Below, in pieces: positions 41,934 through 51,000 of a stretch of 64,000 nucleotides of DNA. Numbering within the stretch: position 1 is the stretch's first letter; each line of letters begins with the position of its first letter. The notes beneath the pieces are model-generated. The model searched no databases and was not told the DNA's origin. It saw only the letters and a list, made by a program, of their open reading frames with translations. The stretch is from Nocardioides cavernae (lineage in GTDB: Bacteria; Actinomycetota; Actinomycetes; Propionibacteriales; Nocardioidaceae). Made by a program: the position numbers and the translations under genes. Where the stretch lies: the NCBI RefSeq assembly GCF_013410035.1, contig NZ_JACCBW010000005.1:62001-126000 (forward strand), written 5' to 3'.

Positions 41934-43423
41934 GACGCTGTTCCTGTCATGCGTCCGGTGGTGTCGAAGAGCTCGAGTTCGGCGGGATGCATCTGGTGCT
42001 GGACGACGAAAGAGCGGTTCTTGATCCGCCACAGTCCTTGGCCGGTGCCGAGCGTGGGGATCAGTGACTGCTCGGTGCCAGTGAGCCCCAGTGCCGCCGA
42101 CGCTGCGCCGAGCTGGTCAGCTTCCTGGCGATAGACGATGCGGGTCTCGGCGTTGGCGAGGAGCGACGAGGCGAGAGCGCGCATGGCGGAGCCGGAGTCG
42201 CCGACATTGTCGAGGTCGGTGAGCTTGTGGAAGATCAGCATGTTCGCGATCCCGTAGTGCCGCGCGAGGCGCCAGTGGGCGTCCATCCGGCGCAGCAGCG
42301 CCGGGTGCGACATCAGGCGCCAGGCCTCGTCGTACACGACCCAGCGCTGGCCACCGTTCGGGTCGAGCAACGCCGATTCCATCCACGCCGACGCGCAGGT
42401 CATCAGGACGGATATGAGGGTGGCGTTCTCGGTGACGCGAGACAGATCGAGGGAGATCATCGGCAGACTCGGGTCGAACGCGACAGTCGAGGGCCCGTCG
42501 AACAGTCCCGCGAGGTCGCCCGCGACGAGGCGCCGAAGTGCGTGACCGACCAGTCGTCCATCCTCCGTGAGGCGGCCGTCGGGGTCGTCCGCCGGGCCCG
42601 GGGCGAGGAGCCTGTCGACGACCATCGGGAGGACCGGTACGTCGGCTCCGCGGACGGTGCGGTCGATGGCGATGTCGACGGCCGTGTGCTCGAGCGGGGT
42701 GAGCCGGCGTTCGAGCACGGTCTCCGCCAGGGCACCGACGAGGTCACGGCGACGAGATGCGACCTGGCTGGCCCATTGGGCATCGTCGTACCCGGACGGA
42801 CGGTGGCCCTCGTCGAGCGGGTTCAGACGGTTGGCCATGCCATGTCCCAGCGCGATGGCGCGACCGCCGACGGCTTCGGCGACGGCGGTGTGCTCGCCCT
42901 TCGGGTCACCGGGGACGTAGACACGGCGGCCGAAGGGGATCGACCTCGTGTAGAGGCTCTTGGCGAGACAGGACTTGCCGGAACCGACGATCCCGGCGAG
43001 CACGAGGTTCGGTGCGGTAATGAGCCCGCGTGCGTAGAGAATCCAGGGGTCGTAGACGAAAGAACTCCCGGAGTAGAGGTCCTGGCCGACGAAAACGCCT
43101 TCGCTGCCGAGGCCGCCTTCGGCGAGGAACGGGTACGCGCCCGCCAGGGTCGCCGAGGTGTCCTGGTGGCGTGGCACTCGGAATCGTCCGGGAGTCCGCA
43201 GCGTGGCGGGACCGTGTTCGCCGGCGCGGGGGAGGGTCACGGTCGCCCGCTTCTCGGTGGACAGTTCTTCGGCCTTGCGCTTGGCTTCCGCGCGCCGGGC
43301 TTCGCGATCGGCGGACAGGAGTTCTCGCGCCGCGGCCTTGCGGAGCCTGCGATCGTGCCGCCGTTCTCGTCCCGGTGAGACGAGCACGGCGGAGTGGAGG
43401 CGCCCGTCCTGCCAGCCGGTCAC
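41930..43423 (-). CDS. VirB4-like conjugation ATPase
   Basis: 497 residues from a GTG that overlaps the previous stop (GTGA). After a charged N-terminal helix (LRKAAARELLSADREARRAE) comes the ATPase domain: Walker A GIVGSGKS (144-151), RRVYVPGDPKGEHTAVAEAV, Walker B QRWVVYDEAWRLM, and IFHKLTDLDNVGDSGSAMRA. This is the family of large ATPases that drive the type IV channel. It is short on the N-terminal side compared with classical VirB4; in these elements the SCO6880-type protein encoded about 8 kb upstream is thought to provide a partner part. The cargo block now separates the two. Confidence 0.9.
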   Translation of the reverse strand: MTGWQDGRLHSAVLVSPGRERRHDRRLRKAAARELLSADREARRAEAKRKAEELSTEKRATVTLPRAGEHGPATLRTPGRFRVPRHQDTSATLAGAYPFLAEGGLGSEGVFVGQDLYSGSSFVYDPWILYARGLITAPNLVLAGIVGSGKSCLAKSLYTRSIPFGRRVYVPGDPKGEHTAVAEAVGGRAIALGHGMANRLNPLDEGHRPSGYDDAQWASQVASRRRDLVGALAETVLERRLTPLEHTAVDIAIDRTVRGADVPVLPMVVDRLLAPGPADDPDGRLTEDGRLVGHALRRLVAGDLAGLFDGPSTVAFDPSLPMISLDLSRVTENATLISVLMTCASAWMESALLDPNGGQRWVVYDEAWRLMSHPALLRRMDAHWRLARHYGIANMLIFHKLTDLDNVGDSGSAMRALASSLLANAETRIVYRQEADQLGAASAALGLTGTEQSLIPTLGTGQGLWRIKNRSFVVQHQMHPAELELFDTTGRMTGTAS

Positions 43424-43827
43424 AGCGACATCCCTGGCTGGTGCGTCGTCCGCTGAACCGGAGCGAACGACGGGTAGTCGCGGATGTCGTAGGCGATCGT
43501 TGCCTCGATCTCGTGTGCCCGATCTACGCATTCGGCGATCTGGTGGATCATCTCGGCGGCGCGATGAAGCTCCCAGGACTCTCGGTACGACGCTGCCCGC
43601 CCGGCGTTGGCATCGCCGTTCATCCACGCCTGCTTGCGAGTCGGCCCGTCGTGGAACTCGCCGAGCTGGTGCAGTGACTGGCTCAGCGATGCGAGAGCGG
43701 AGCTGATGGAACCCAGAACCGCGTAGATCGCGGTCGGATCGTCGATCGTGCGCGTCGCGTGAGCAAGCCCGCGGACTGCTTCCCGGAGTTCGTCGGCGTC
43801 GGCGACCGGGTCGTTGAAGGTAGGCAT
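43420..43827 (-). CDS. Helical element protein of unknown function
   Basis: 135 residues; GAGGAG precedes the ATG. It is nearly all helix (DADELREAVRGLAHATRTID, IYAVLGSISSALASLSQSLH, ELHRAAEMIHQIAECVDRAH), with the size and heptad pattern of a small helical bundle similar in style to ESX/WXG-type or scaffold proteins, though no WXG is present. It is coupled to VirB4 by GTGA and so likely acts in the transfer machinery. A longer frame to 43986 would overlap the opposite-strand zinc-ribbon gene and is not used. Confidence 0.7.
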   Translation of the reverse strand: MPTFNDPVADADELREAVRGLAHATRTIDDPTAIYAVLGSISSALASLSQSLHQLGEFHDGPTRKQAWMNGDANAGRAASYRESWELHRAAEMIHQIAECVDRAHEIEATIAYDIRDYPSFAPVQRTTHQPGMSL

Positions 43828-43923
43828 CGGTGGCTCCTCGGTCGATGGCTTCATCGATGAGGTGCACCGGGCGCTCCGCCGTGTCGCCGGGAGAAGGGTC
43901 GGCGACCGACCTAGCCTGTGGTC

Positions 43924-44046
43924 GTGGCCGACCTGACGGAGCCTTGCCCGAACTGCGACACGCTGATGCGCTGGGAGACCTCTCACGAGCGCTGTGACGG
44001 CTGCGGTTACATCAGGCCCTGCTGCGAGGGCGCTCCCTGCAGTTGA
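43924..44046 (+). CDS. 40-residue zinc-ribbon protein
   Basis: A GTG frame gives VADLTEPCPNCDTLMRWETS, then CDGCGYIRPCCEGAPCS and a stop. CPNC and CDGC are two zinc-knuckle pairs spaced as in zinc ribbons, with further Cys at the end. It is the only + strand gene in this part of the element and is divergent from the helical protein gene (start 43827). Such tiny ribbons are often DNA-binding or regulatory. Clear Cys pattern; start less certain because no strong ribosome-binding site is seen. Confidence 0.6.
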   Translation: MADLTEPCPNCDTLMRWETSHERCDGCGYIRPCCEGAPCS

Positions 44047-44052
44047 TCCGGC

Positions 44053-44217
44053 CTACTCGTCGGCGGCGTCGCCGATATCCCGGCGGCGGACACGGCGGCG
44101 CTTGCCGGTCTTGCGAAGCACCGGCCAAGGATGGCGGACTGCACGGCCGTGGCGGCGGTTCTTGTGGGGCTTACAGAGCTGGCAGCCCTTGTGCTGCCGG
44201 TGAGGCGAGTGCGCCAT
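44053..44217 (-). CDS. 54-residue basic Cys-containing protein
   Basis: Reads MAHSPHRQHKGCQLCKPHKN, then a strongly basic tail (LRKTGKRRRVRRRDIGDAAD). The GCQLCKPHK motif recurs in small actinobacterial proteins as I recall; the function is not known to me. It probably binds nucleic acid. It is convergent with the zinc-ribbon gene, stops 6 bp apart. The 112 bp before the terminator of the cargo operon (44218-44329) show nothing else. Confidence 0.6.
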   Translation of the reverse strand: MAHSPHRQHKGCQLCKPHKNRRHGRAVRHPWPVLRKTGKRRRVRRRDIGDAADE

Positions 44218-44329
44218 CGTGACGACTCCGATCCGTGAACAACACCCGCCACGGAGGGCGGGGTTGGTGCGGAATCGGGGCCATGGAAGGAAGGCTACGC
44301 CGCACGCCCGACACGTTCCGGGGAACAGA

Positions 44330-44365
44330 AGACCCCGCAGGCGTCTCGGGTCACCTGCGGGGTCT
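44330..44365 (-). terminator. Terminator of the kinase-helicase cargo operon
   Basis: AGACCCCGCAGG pairs perfectly over 12 bp with CCTGCGGGGTCT around a 12-base loop. On the minus strand it is followed by TCTGTTCC. It lies about 95 bp after the stop of the operon's last gene, so it closes the cargo operon and isolates it from the transfer genes to the left. Confidence 0.75.
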
Positions 44366-44459
44366 GGGCAGAATCATGGAGCAGGTTGGCTGGCTCTGTC
44401 CCGGGAATTCGGAATCTCCGCGCTCGGATCCGTCCGGGGTGGCCGGACTACGGCTCTCC

Positions 44460-46274
44460 TTAGATTTCGAAGTCGTCGTGTGTCGCAACCCGGGCGAGCT
44501 CGATCTGGCCGGTTGGAAGCACCCAGTAGTGGATGCGTCGAGCGGAGGGAGTGTTGACCTGGAGACTTGCCCGCCACGCGATGGCTCCGTCATCCCGGAC
44601 GCGCACCGGGTCGTCGCCTCCCGGACCCGCGCGTAGATGGTGGACCTCGCGGCTGGGGAGCTGCGGTGCCAGTCCTGTGACGATCTCGAAGGCGACGTCG
44701 GCCACCTTCTCTGGCTTGATTCCCTGGAGTCGTTCCAGCGACTCGAGGAATCGTGGGCCAATGATGAAGTCGGCGAGCGGGCGGTTTCGCTGTTCGCTGG
44801 GAAGGGTGCGAGTAGCCCACTGGGTGAGTACGAGGTACCGGAACTCCTGCTCGGGGTCGGCGAATCGAGGGCCGTTTCCAGCCGGGCTCTCGGACTTGCC
44901 GGTGCTGGTTGCCTTCCGGAGCCGCGCACGCGTGGACTTCAGGTCGTTCTCTGCCTTGTTCGCCCGCCGCTCGGCCTGGTCCAGCAGGTATCGGAGCTGC
45001 TCGCGCTCGTCGGACCCCGCGAGCACCTGGGTCTGGAGGTTGACGACCTCGCGCTTGAGCCCGGCAATCTCGGCAGTCAGCCCGTCGACCTTGAGCAGCA
45101 GGCCTCGGGTCGATTCGGTCGGCCGGTGAGGGGCAGGAGACGCCGATGCCGGCCGCTGGCTCGGGCCGGGGCGGCTCCTGTCGAGCATGGCCGGGCTCGG
45201 CCGCGGCGTCGCGGCTGCCGGCGGCTGCGTGGGCGACGGCGCTTCGATCACCTGCACAGGTGTCGGCGCCGGCGGCGGCATCGGCAAGGACGTGACAGCC
45301 TTAGGCTCGTCGACCTCGGAGTGGTCCGGCTCTTCGCTGAGCCACGGCGGCCCGCCCGGTAGCAGCGAGGGAGCCGACACGATCGGCTCGTCATCATCGA
45401 CATCGTGCAGGGCGAGTGCCCAATTCGGCCCTGTCGCCGTTACCCGGGCAGGAATGACCTCGCCGACGGTCATGAGCGTGCGGAGGTCGTCCTCAGGGTT
45501 CGCGGTGACGTCGGCACGAAGGACCGTGACGACAACCGGGGGTGTGGTGGTCTGGGGATAGAGGACCAGCTCCGCCTTCCCGTTGCGCACCTTCGCGACC
45601 TTGCTGAGGACGACGTCACCGACGGCGTACGCCGCGAGGGCCTCACCATGCCGCCGGAGGCTCTGTCTGATGTCGACCCGGTTGCTGTCGGCGTCGTACC
45701 AGCCCTCGATCCGCAGACCGGCTTCCACGATGCGATCGATCGGGACGTCATCGACCGCAAGTTCTTCTGCGATCGCGGCGGGGAACAGATTCCCGACGTC
45801 CACGAGTGCTCGGCCGGCGACGACCATCTTCACCGTGGTATCGACCTTGCGGAGTTCACGGGTGGGGACTGACTGGAGGAGCCCGGCCGCTGCGGCCATC
45901 CGGAGCATGTCGGAGATGAGCTTCTGTGTGGCGCGGTCTCCGTCGTCTTCGTTGAAGGCGAATCGGAGCGGCGACTTTGAGAGGTCAGAGGCCCACTCAT
46001 GTCCGACGGGGTAGACGCGGCCGGCGCCACCGTAGACCTGGGTTCCCGCCGCCATCCGATCGGAGAAGTCCCAGGTGAACGGCCCGGTGGGCATCAGATA
46101 GACGTCGGCGAGGCTCCCGGCCTCACGTGCGACCTCCTCGACGTCGATCCACGGATCTGTCCGACCGGCCGGAATCGTTACGACGACAACGGGCCGCTTG
46201 CGAGAGTTGCCGTTAAGGAGATTCGCGAGTGCAGCGGCGGCGAGGTCGTCATCAACCCGGTGGACGGCGGACAT
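44460..46274 (-). CDS. Third gene of the Mokosh-like operon: coiled-coil protein with a possible OB/S1-like segment
   Basis: 604 residues from an ATG 4 bp after the previous stop. Residues 1-190 form an alpha/beta domain with VYLMPTGPFTWDFSDRM and then YGGAGRVYPVGHEW (81-94) that I cannot assign. Residues 215-295 look like one or two OB/S1-type barrels (YAVGDVVLSKVAKVRNGKAE; GEVIPARVTATGPNWALAL). A Pro-rich linker (320-390) leads to a coiled coil (391-455: VDGLTAEIAGLKREVVNLQT, DQAERRANKAENDLKSTRAR) and a C-terminal domain (about 475-604). It may sense or hold RNA or DNA for the helicase and nuclease encoded upstream. No catalytic motif is evident. Confidence 0.75.
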   Translation of the reverse strand: MSAVHRVDDDLAAAALANLLNGNSRKRPVVVVTIPAGRTDPWIDVEEVAREAGSLADVYLMPTGPFTWDFSDRMAAGTQVYGGAGRVYPVGHEWASDLSKSPLRFAFNEDDGDRATQKLISDMLRMAAAAGLLQSVPTRELRKVDTTVKMVVAGRALVDVGNLFPAAIAEELAVDDVPIDRIVEAGLRIEGWYDADSNRVDIRQSLRRHGEALAAYAVGDVVLSKVAKVRNGKAELVLYPQTTTPPVVVTVLRADVTANPEDDLRTLMTVGEVIPARVTATGPNWALALHDVDDDEPIVSAPSLLPGGPPWLSEEPDHSEVDEPKAVTSLPMPPPAPTPVQVIEAPSPTQPPAAATPRPSPAMLDRSRPGPSQRPASASPAPHRPTESTRGLLLKVDGLTAEIAGLKREVVNLQTQVLAGSDEREQLRYLLDQAERRANKAENDLKSTRARLRKATSTGKSESPAGNGPRFADPEQEFRYLVLTQWATRTLPSEQRNRPLADFIIGPRFLESLERLQGIKPEKVADVAFEIVTGLAPQLPSREVHHLRAGPGGDDPVRVRDDGAIAWRASLQVNTPSARRIHYWVLPTGQIELARVATHDDFEI

Positions 46275-46278
46275 GCGG

Positions 46279-48000
46279 CTACTGCGGGACGGCGCGGAGA
46301 GAGAGCGAGACACGCTCACGGTCAAGGTCGACATCCTGGACGAGAACCGTGACCGCGTCGCCGACGGACACCACGTCGGATGGGTGGTCTACGCGGCGAT
46401 CAGCAAGTTGGGAGATGTGAACCAGTCCGTCAACCTCGCCCAGATCGACGAATGCGCCGAAGTTCGTAATGGTCTTGACCGTGCCCGAGACGACCTCGCC
46501 GACGCTCAAGGACTTCAGTGCCTCCCGCTTCCTTTCCGCTCGCGACTGCCGTGGCGGCGACATGGCGTCAGGCGACGACGGCGGGGGCCCCGTAGTTGAA
46601 GACGCCGGATTGACGTAGGTGCGGTACCTCTCGGGCAGGGTCCCCAAGATCTCCAGAGCGAGGCCACAGTTCTCACGCATGTACCGGTCGTAGGCACGGT
46701 CCGCCAACACCTGATCGCTGACGAGGTCGCCCTCCTCCTGGCGGAACTTCCGGTTCGAGTCCCCCCGGAACGACAACCAGTTGAAACTCGTCTTCACGTA
46801 GTAACTATCGCTCACGAGGATCTTCGCGTGAGTGTCGTCAACGCGCACGACGGCGAGCCGCGAGGACCGCCCAGCTGCGTCGTGCAGCGACTGGAGGGCG
46901 TGGCGATCTGTCTTCGCGTTGTCGCCGAAACCCCAGAAGATCGTGACATCTGCACTTCGCGCTAGTTGCTCGAGGCGTCCAACAAACTGCCGGGTCACTA
47001 CGGAGCCTGTGATCCAGGGGCTGATGATGAGAAGGCGACGCTTCGGTCCCGTTAGTGCGTCATCCAGCCACGCGGGGTGGTCGGCCATGGAGAGCCACCG
47101 GATGGCGGTGCGATCTAGTCGGTCATCGTCCGCCTGCGGCGCGGTGTCGGCGTCATTCAGCGCGGTTTGGATCGCGATCACTTCGTCGCGCGAGAGTCGG
47201 GGACCGGGCTCGTCCGCAGGCTCGTAACTGACCTCTTCGGTCGAGCTGATGCCGAGCTTGTCGACTGCGTCGACGTCTTCGAGTGCAGCCAGATGCTCCT
47301 CTCTCCACTGGCCGTCGACCTCGATTCCCAGGCGAACTGAGCTCGAGTCAATGTCCCTGTAGACGAGCAAGATGGCGTCGCGATAGAAGTTCCGGCTCTC
47401 CGTTACACCGGTGACCCCGAGGATCTTGAAGTCGGAACGGGCGTACCCATCGATTGCGTCAGAGATGGCAGTGACTGTGAGGTCAGCACGCTCTACGTCG
47501 ACGCCGCCTTTCTGCGGCAGAACGATGAATTGGGACTTCCTGGCGGTACCGGAGCGCACGAGCGAGTTTCTGCGCCAGCTGGTGACGCCGCCTGTGAGCC
47601 GGTCGTATACCACCTGGATGGTCGTCGGCTTCGGGCGTCGCACGCGCGCGTCACGTGCAGCCTCAAGGCCATTGGGGAGCAGGCTGAGGACTCGCGGCTG
47701 CCCCGGGGCAGGGGGGCGGTAGTCGACGAACTCCGACCGGAGTAGGCCCGCGACCGTAGTTGCGGTGTCTTCTGGGGTGAGGCCCATGAAGAGCTCGAGA
47801 TCCTCGACGGTGTAGATGCCGTTCAGCAGGGCAGCGAGCGCGTACTTCTGTGCCTTGTCCAGGTCCTCGACTTCCTCAGCGAGGACATCGACCGTGAGTA
47901 CCGACGCCGGGATGTAGCAGGGCTCCGCCGCCAACAGGGTGTGTCCCGGTAGCGCGTGCGCATGACGCCGTGCGGCGTCGGCATAGATGTCGCGGCTCAC
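46279..48000 (-). CDS. mkoB: MkoB-like phospholipase-D nuclease with C-terminal S1 domain
   Basis: 573 residues; its ATG overlaps the kinase-helicase stop (ATGA). Order: winged-helix-like part (about 45-100, LDKAQKYALAALLNGIYTVE); middle; PLD-type domain (about 315-455) with one HKD-like motif, DDTHAKILVSDSYYVKTSFN (His391, Lys393), after LLIISPWITGSVVTRQFV; S1 RNA-binding domain at 500-572 (GEVVSGTVKTITNFGAFVDL, GLVHISQLA). With a single motif the active site would need a dimer, as in other one-motif PLD nucleases. In type I Mokosh systems a PLD protein (MkoB) partners with a kinase-helicase. The S1 fusion suggests an RNA target. Confidence 0.85.
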   Translation of the reverse strand: MSRDIYADAARRHAHALPGHTLLAAEPCYIPASVLTVDVLAEEVEDLDKAQKYALAALLNGIYTVEDLELFMGLTPEDTATTVAGLLRSEFVDYRPPAPGQPRVLSLLPNGLEAARDARVRRPKPTTIQVVYDRLTGGVTSWRRNSLVRSGTARKSQFIVLPQKGGVDVERADLTVTAISDAIDGYARSDFKILGVTGVTESRNFYRDAILLVYRDIDSSSVRLGIEVDGQWREEHLAALEDVDAVDKLGISSTEEVSYEPADEPGPRLSRDEVIAIQTALNDADTAPQADDDRLDRTAIRWLSMADHPAWLDDALTGPKRRLLIISPWITGSVVTRQFVGRLEQLARSADVTIFWGFGDNAKTDRHALQSLHDAAGRSSRLAVVRVDDTHAKILVSDSYYVKTSFNWLSFRGDSNRKFRQEEGDLVSDQVLADRAYDRYMRENCGLALEILGTLPERYRTYVNPASSTTGPPPSSPDAMSPPRQSRAERKREALKSLSVGEVVSGTVKTITNFGAFVDLGEVDGLVHISQLADRRVDHPSDVVSVGDAVTVLVQDVDLDRERVSLSLRAVPQ

Positions 48001-51000
48001 AGGTATTCGATCCTTCCGATCCCCGGCCGACCAATATGGGTCAGCGCCCTACCTAGTGGACCTTCTTTACTGCCGGCGAACTCCGAGTCGCCGACGATCC
48101 AGAGAACGTCTCTCGCACGTGACAAAGCGACGTTGATCCGCCCGGAGTAGCGCTCGTCCAAGAAGCCGAAGTCGCCGGTGAGATTGCTTCGCGTCACTGA
48201 GAAGATGACGACGTCTGCTTCACGACCTTGAACCGCGTCAACCGTGTTCACGGTGACGCTGAGTCCGGTCAGGTTGAGGCGTCGAATTGCGCGCTCGATC
48301 TCCAGACACTGGGCTCGATATCCGGTGAGAACAAGCACTGATACTGGTCCGCCCTTGATGCGACGCATGCCGCCCTGCTGCGTGCTGCCCTCGAGCCGCG
48401 CGAGTAGCTTTGCGATCTCGAGTGCCTCGGTCTTGTTCGAGGAACTTTCGCCGCGGGCCCGCTTGGGCTCTTCTCCACGGTCGGCTCGGCGGCTGGTCGA
48501 GAACCAGACGAGGCGGTCGTTGTCCTCAACCGACTCAGGAAGCAGGGCAGGGTATGGCTCGTGGGTGAGCTCACCGTCATAGAACGTGTCGGAGATCAGG
48601 CGCCCGATCGGGACGGCCATCCGATGCTGCGTGGTAAGTCGCGTTCGGCACGCTTCAGGCGACTCGGCCAGGAGGATGTCGAACAGCGAGGAGTTGTGGA
48701 AAAGCTTGTCCAGCTCGAACTCGTCGACGAGGTCCTTGTGCTCGAAGACCTCCTCCGCCATCGGGGGGAGCTGTTGTGGATCACCGACCATGACCCACCG
48801 CTTGGAGCGCGTCATCGGAACCAATAGTTCGGACGCGGTGGCCCGTGATGCCTCGTCGATGATGCAGAGGTCAAACTGCATCTCTTGGACTTTCGCGTTC
48901 GACAGGAATCCCATGCAGGTGCCTGCAACGACCCGTTGCGTTGGCAGGAAGAGGGGCTCACTCGCCCCAGGGTCGGTCAGGCTGTTCAGCCAGTCGCCCT
49001 GAATCTGCAGGAGCTCTCGAATTCGTTGATGTCCCGGGCTCGTGCCCACCAGACGATCGATGAGTGAGGCGAGCTCCGAGTCAGTTGGTTCGGCGGAGAG
49101 CTCCTCGCCCAGTCGTCCGGCGGCCATTCGAACGGTTGCAGCCGCCTCCTCAGACCGCTCGGACGCGCGGTAGTAGTCCGCCAGCATCGTCGCGCGATCG
49201 TCCGGAAGATCCTCATTGTCTAGCCGGTCCGACGGCTCCAAGACCCCTAGGGCCTCTCGACGATCTGCAGCCTCCCGCAGAGCCGCCCGTGCCTCCTCGG
49301 CTCGAAGGGCGAGGGACACGGACTCGACTTCGATTCCTTCGCGCTCAGCGAGAACGCTCAAGCCGTTTTGCGCACGCTTGGCGATCTCGGCCGTCCAAGC
49401 ACTGAGCTTGTTTGCGAGCAGGAGGTGCGAAGCATCCGGGTCGACTTTGTCGTCGCGACTCGAGAGCCGGACGACGTCCGCGACACCGGAGTCGAACAGG
49501 CGTGTGACGGCGTTGTCGATCGCTACGTGCATCTGGCTGACCAACAGCACCTTGTCGCCTGGCCGGGCGCGCAGGTACTGGTTGATCAGTTCACAGATAA
49601 ATGACGTCTTTCCGGTTCCTGGTGGGCCTTCGACTAGATAGATGTCCTCTGAACCGAGCGCGTTGGCGACCGCGGCGATCTTGTCGTCGTCGAGGTCGGG
49701 CGTGATCGGCTCGAAGGCAACCGGATCAGGCGCCGTCGCGACCTCCGGGTCGAGGACGATCTCGCGAAGGTGTGGTCGTGCCGAGCTGCCCTCGCGGAGA
49801 GCAGCGAGGGCCGTCTTCTGCCGCTTTATGGCGGCTTGCGAGGGACGGCGATCACGCACGAGCACGCCGTGGCGTGGCATGTCCCGAGTGGTTTGGAGTG
49901 CGCGCACGACCAAGTCGGTGCCCGCCACATCGACGACGTTGACCGGAACGCCGCGAGCGGTTGGGTCGTCGTCAGGTCTGGCCACACGCTCTTGGTCCAG
50001 GACGGCAGGAGGCACAGGCGCCGGTGACTCGAGTTCGAACTCCATGCCGCTTCTACCGACGACCTCGTAGGAGATTGGCTCCTCGAGCCGCTTCTCGAGT
50101 TGCTCCTTCGCGTCGATGAGTTGCGACCAGCTATTTAGTCGCGCCTGCTTGAACCTTTCGCCGAAGCGGTCGCTGAAGTCCTGGACTGCCTTGCTGAGCA
50201 GGGTGCGCAGTTCCAGGGCTGCCTGAGCTGCTTGCTTGGGATTGGCAGGACGCTCGGCTGACCAGGCGAAGTCTCGAGCGTCGATCGGAACGGCATCCTC
50301 GTTGGCGCGAAACCGCTCAAGCGCTTCAAAGTCGGTTACTTTGGCCCACTTTGCCAGGAGCCGGTACTGGTCCGTGAAGACCATTCCAAGCTCCAAGCGG
50401 TCGCCGATGAGCCGAAAGCCCTCAGCGTTGTAGTACGACTTTCCGTCGGCGCCTGTCTCCAGGCGGGGGAGCACCACCGTCCCATCGCCGAGGAGTCCGG
50501 GAACGGCGGACTCGGGACGCCGATCAGGTGACTCCTCCTCAAGAGCACGCCGCGCCGTATTGGACAGCTCGAAGACGATGGTCTTCTGCTTCCGCCATCT
50601 GCTAAGTCGAGCCTCATGAATGGCCTGCAGTTCGACAAGCATCACCTGGCCGTCGGCAGGGCGCCTACTCGGCTCCGGATCGAGGCTACGAGACAGCAAA
50701 TCAAGTACATCCGGCGGGACGTCCGCCCCAGCCAGCGCCTTGGCGATGTCGGGGAAGTCTCGAATGGGCGAGTCGGTAACGCACTGAAGGAGCGTGGCTG
50801 CGAGCCCGTACACGTCGAATCGCGTCGATCCACGAGACGCGTGGTCTGGCGGCGCCCAAGGAGCGTTTGTGCTGCCGACGACCGTCGCATCTTGGGCGGC
50901 TGCGACCTGGTCTTTGATCTTGCTCAGGGCGAAATCTGTGAGGATCGGGGCGGTGCCATCCCAGAGCACGTTTGTTGGTTTGATGTCGCGATGCAGCACG

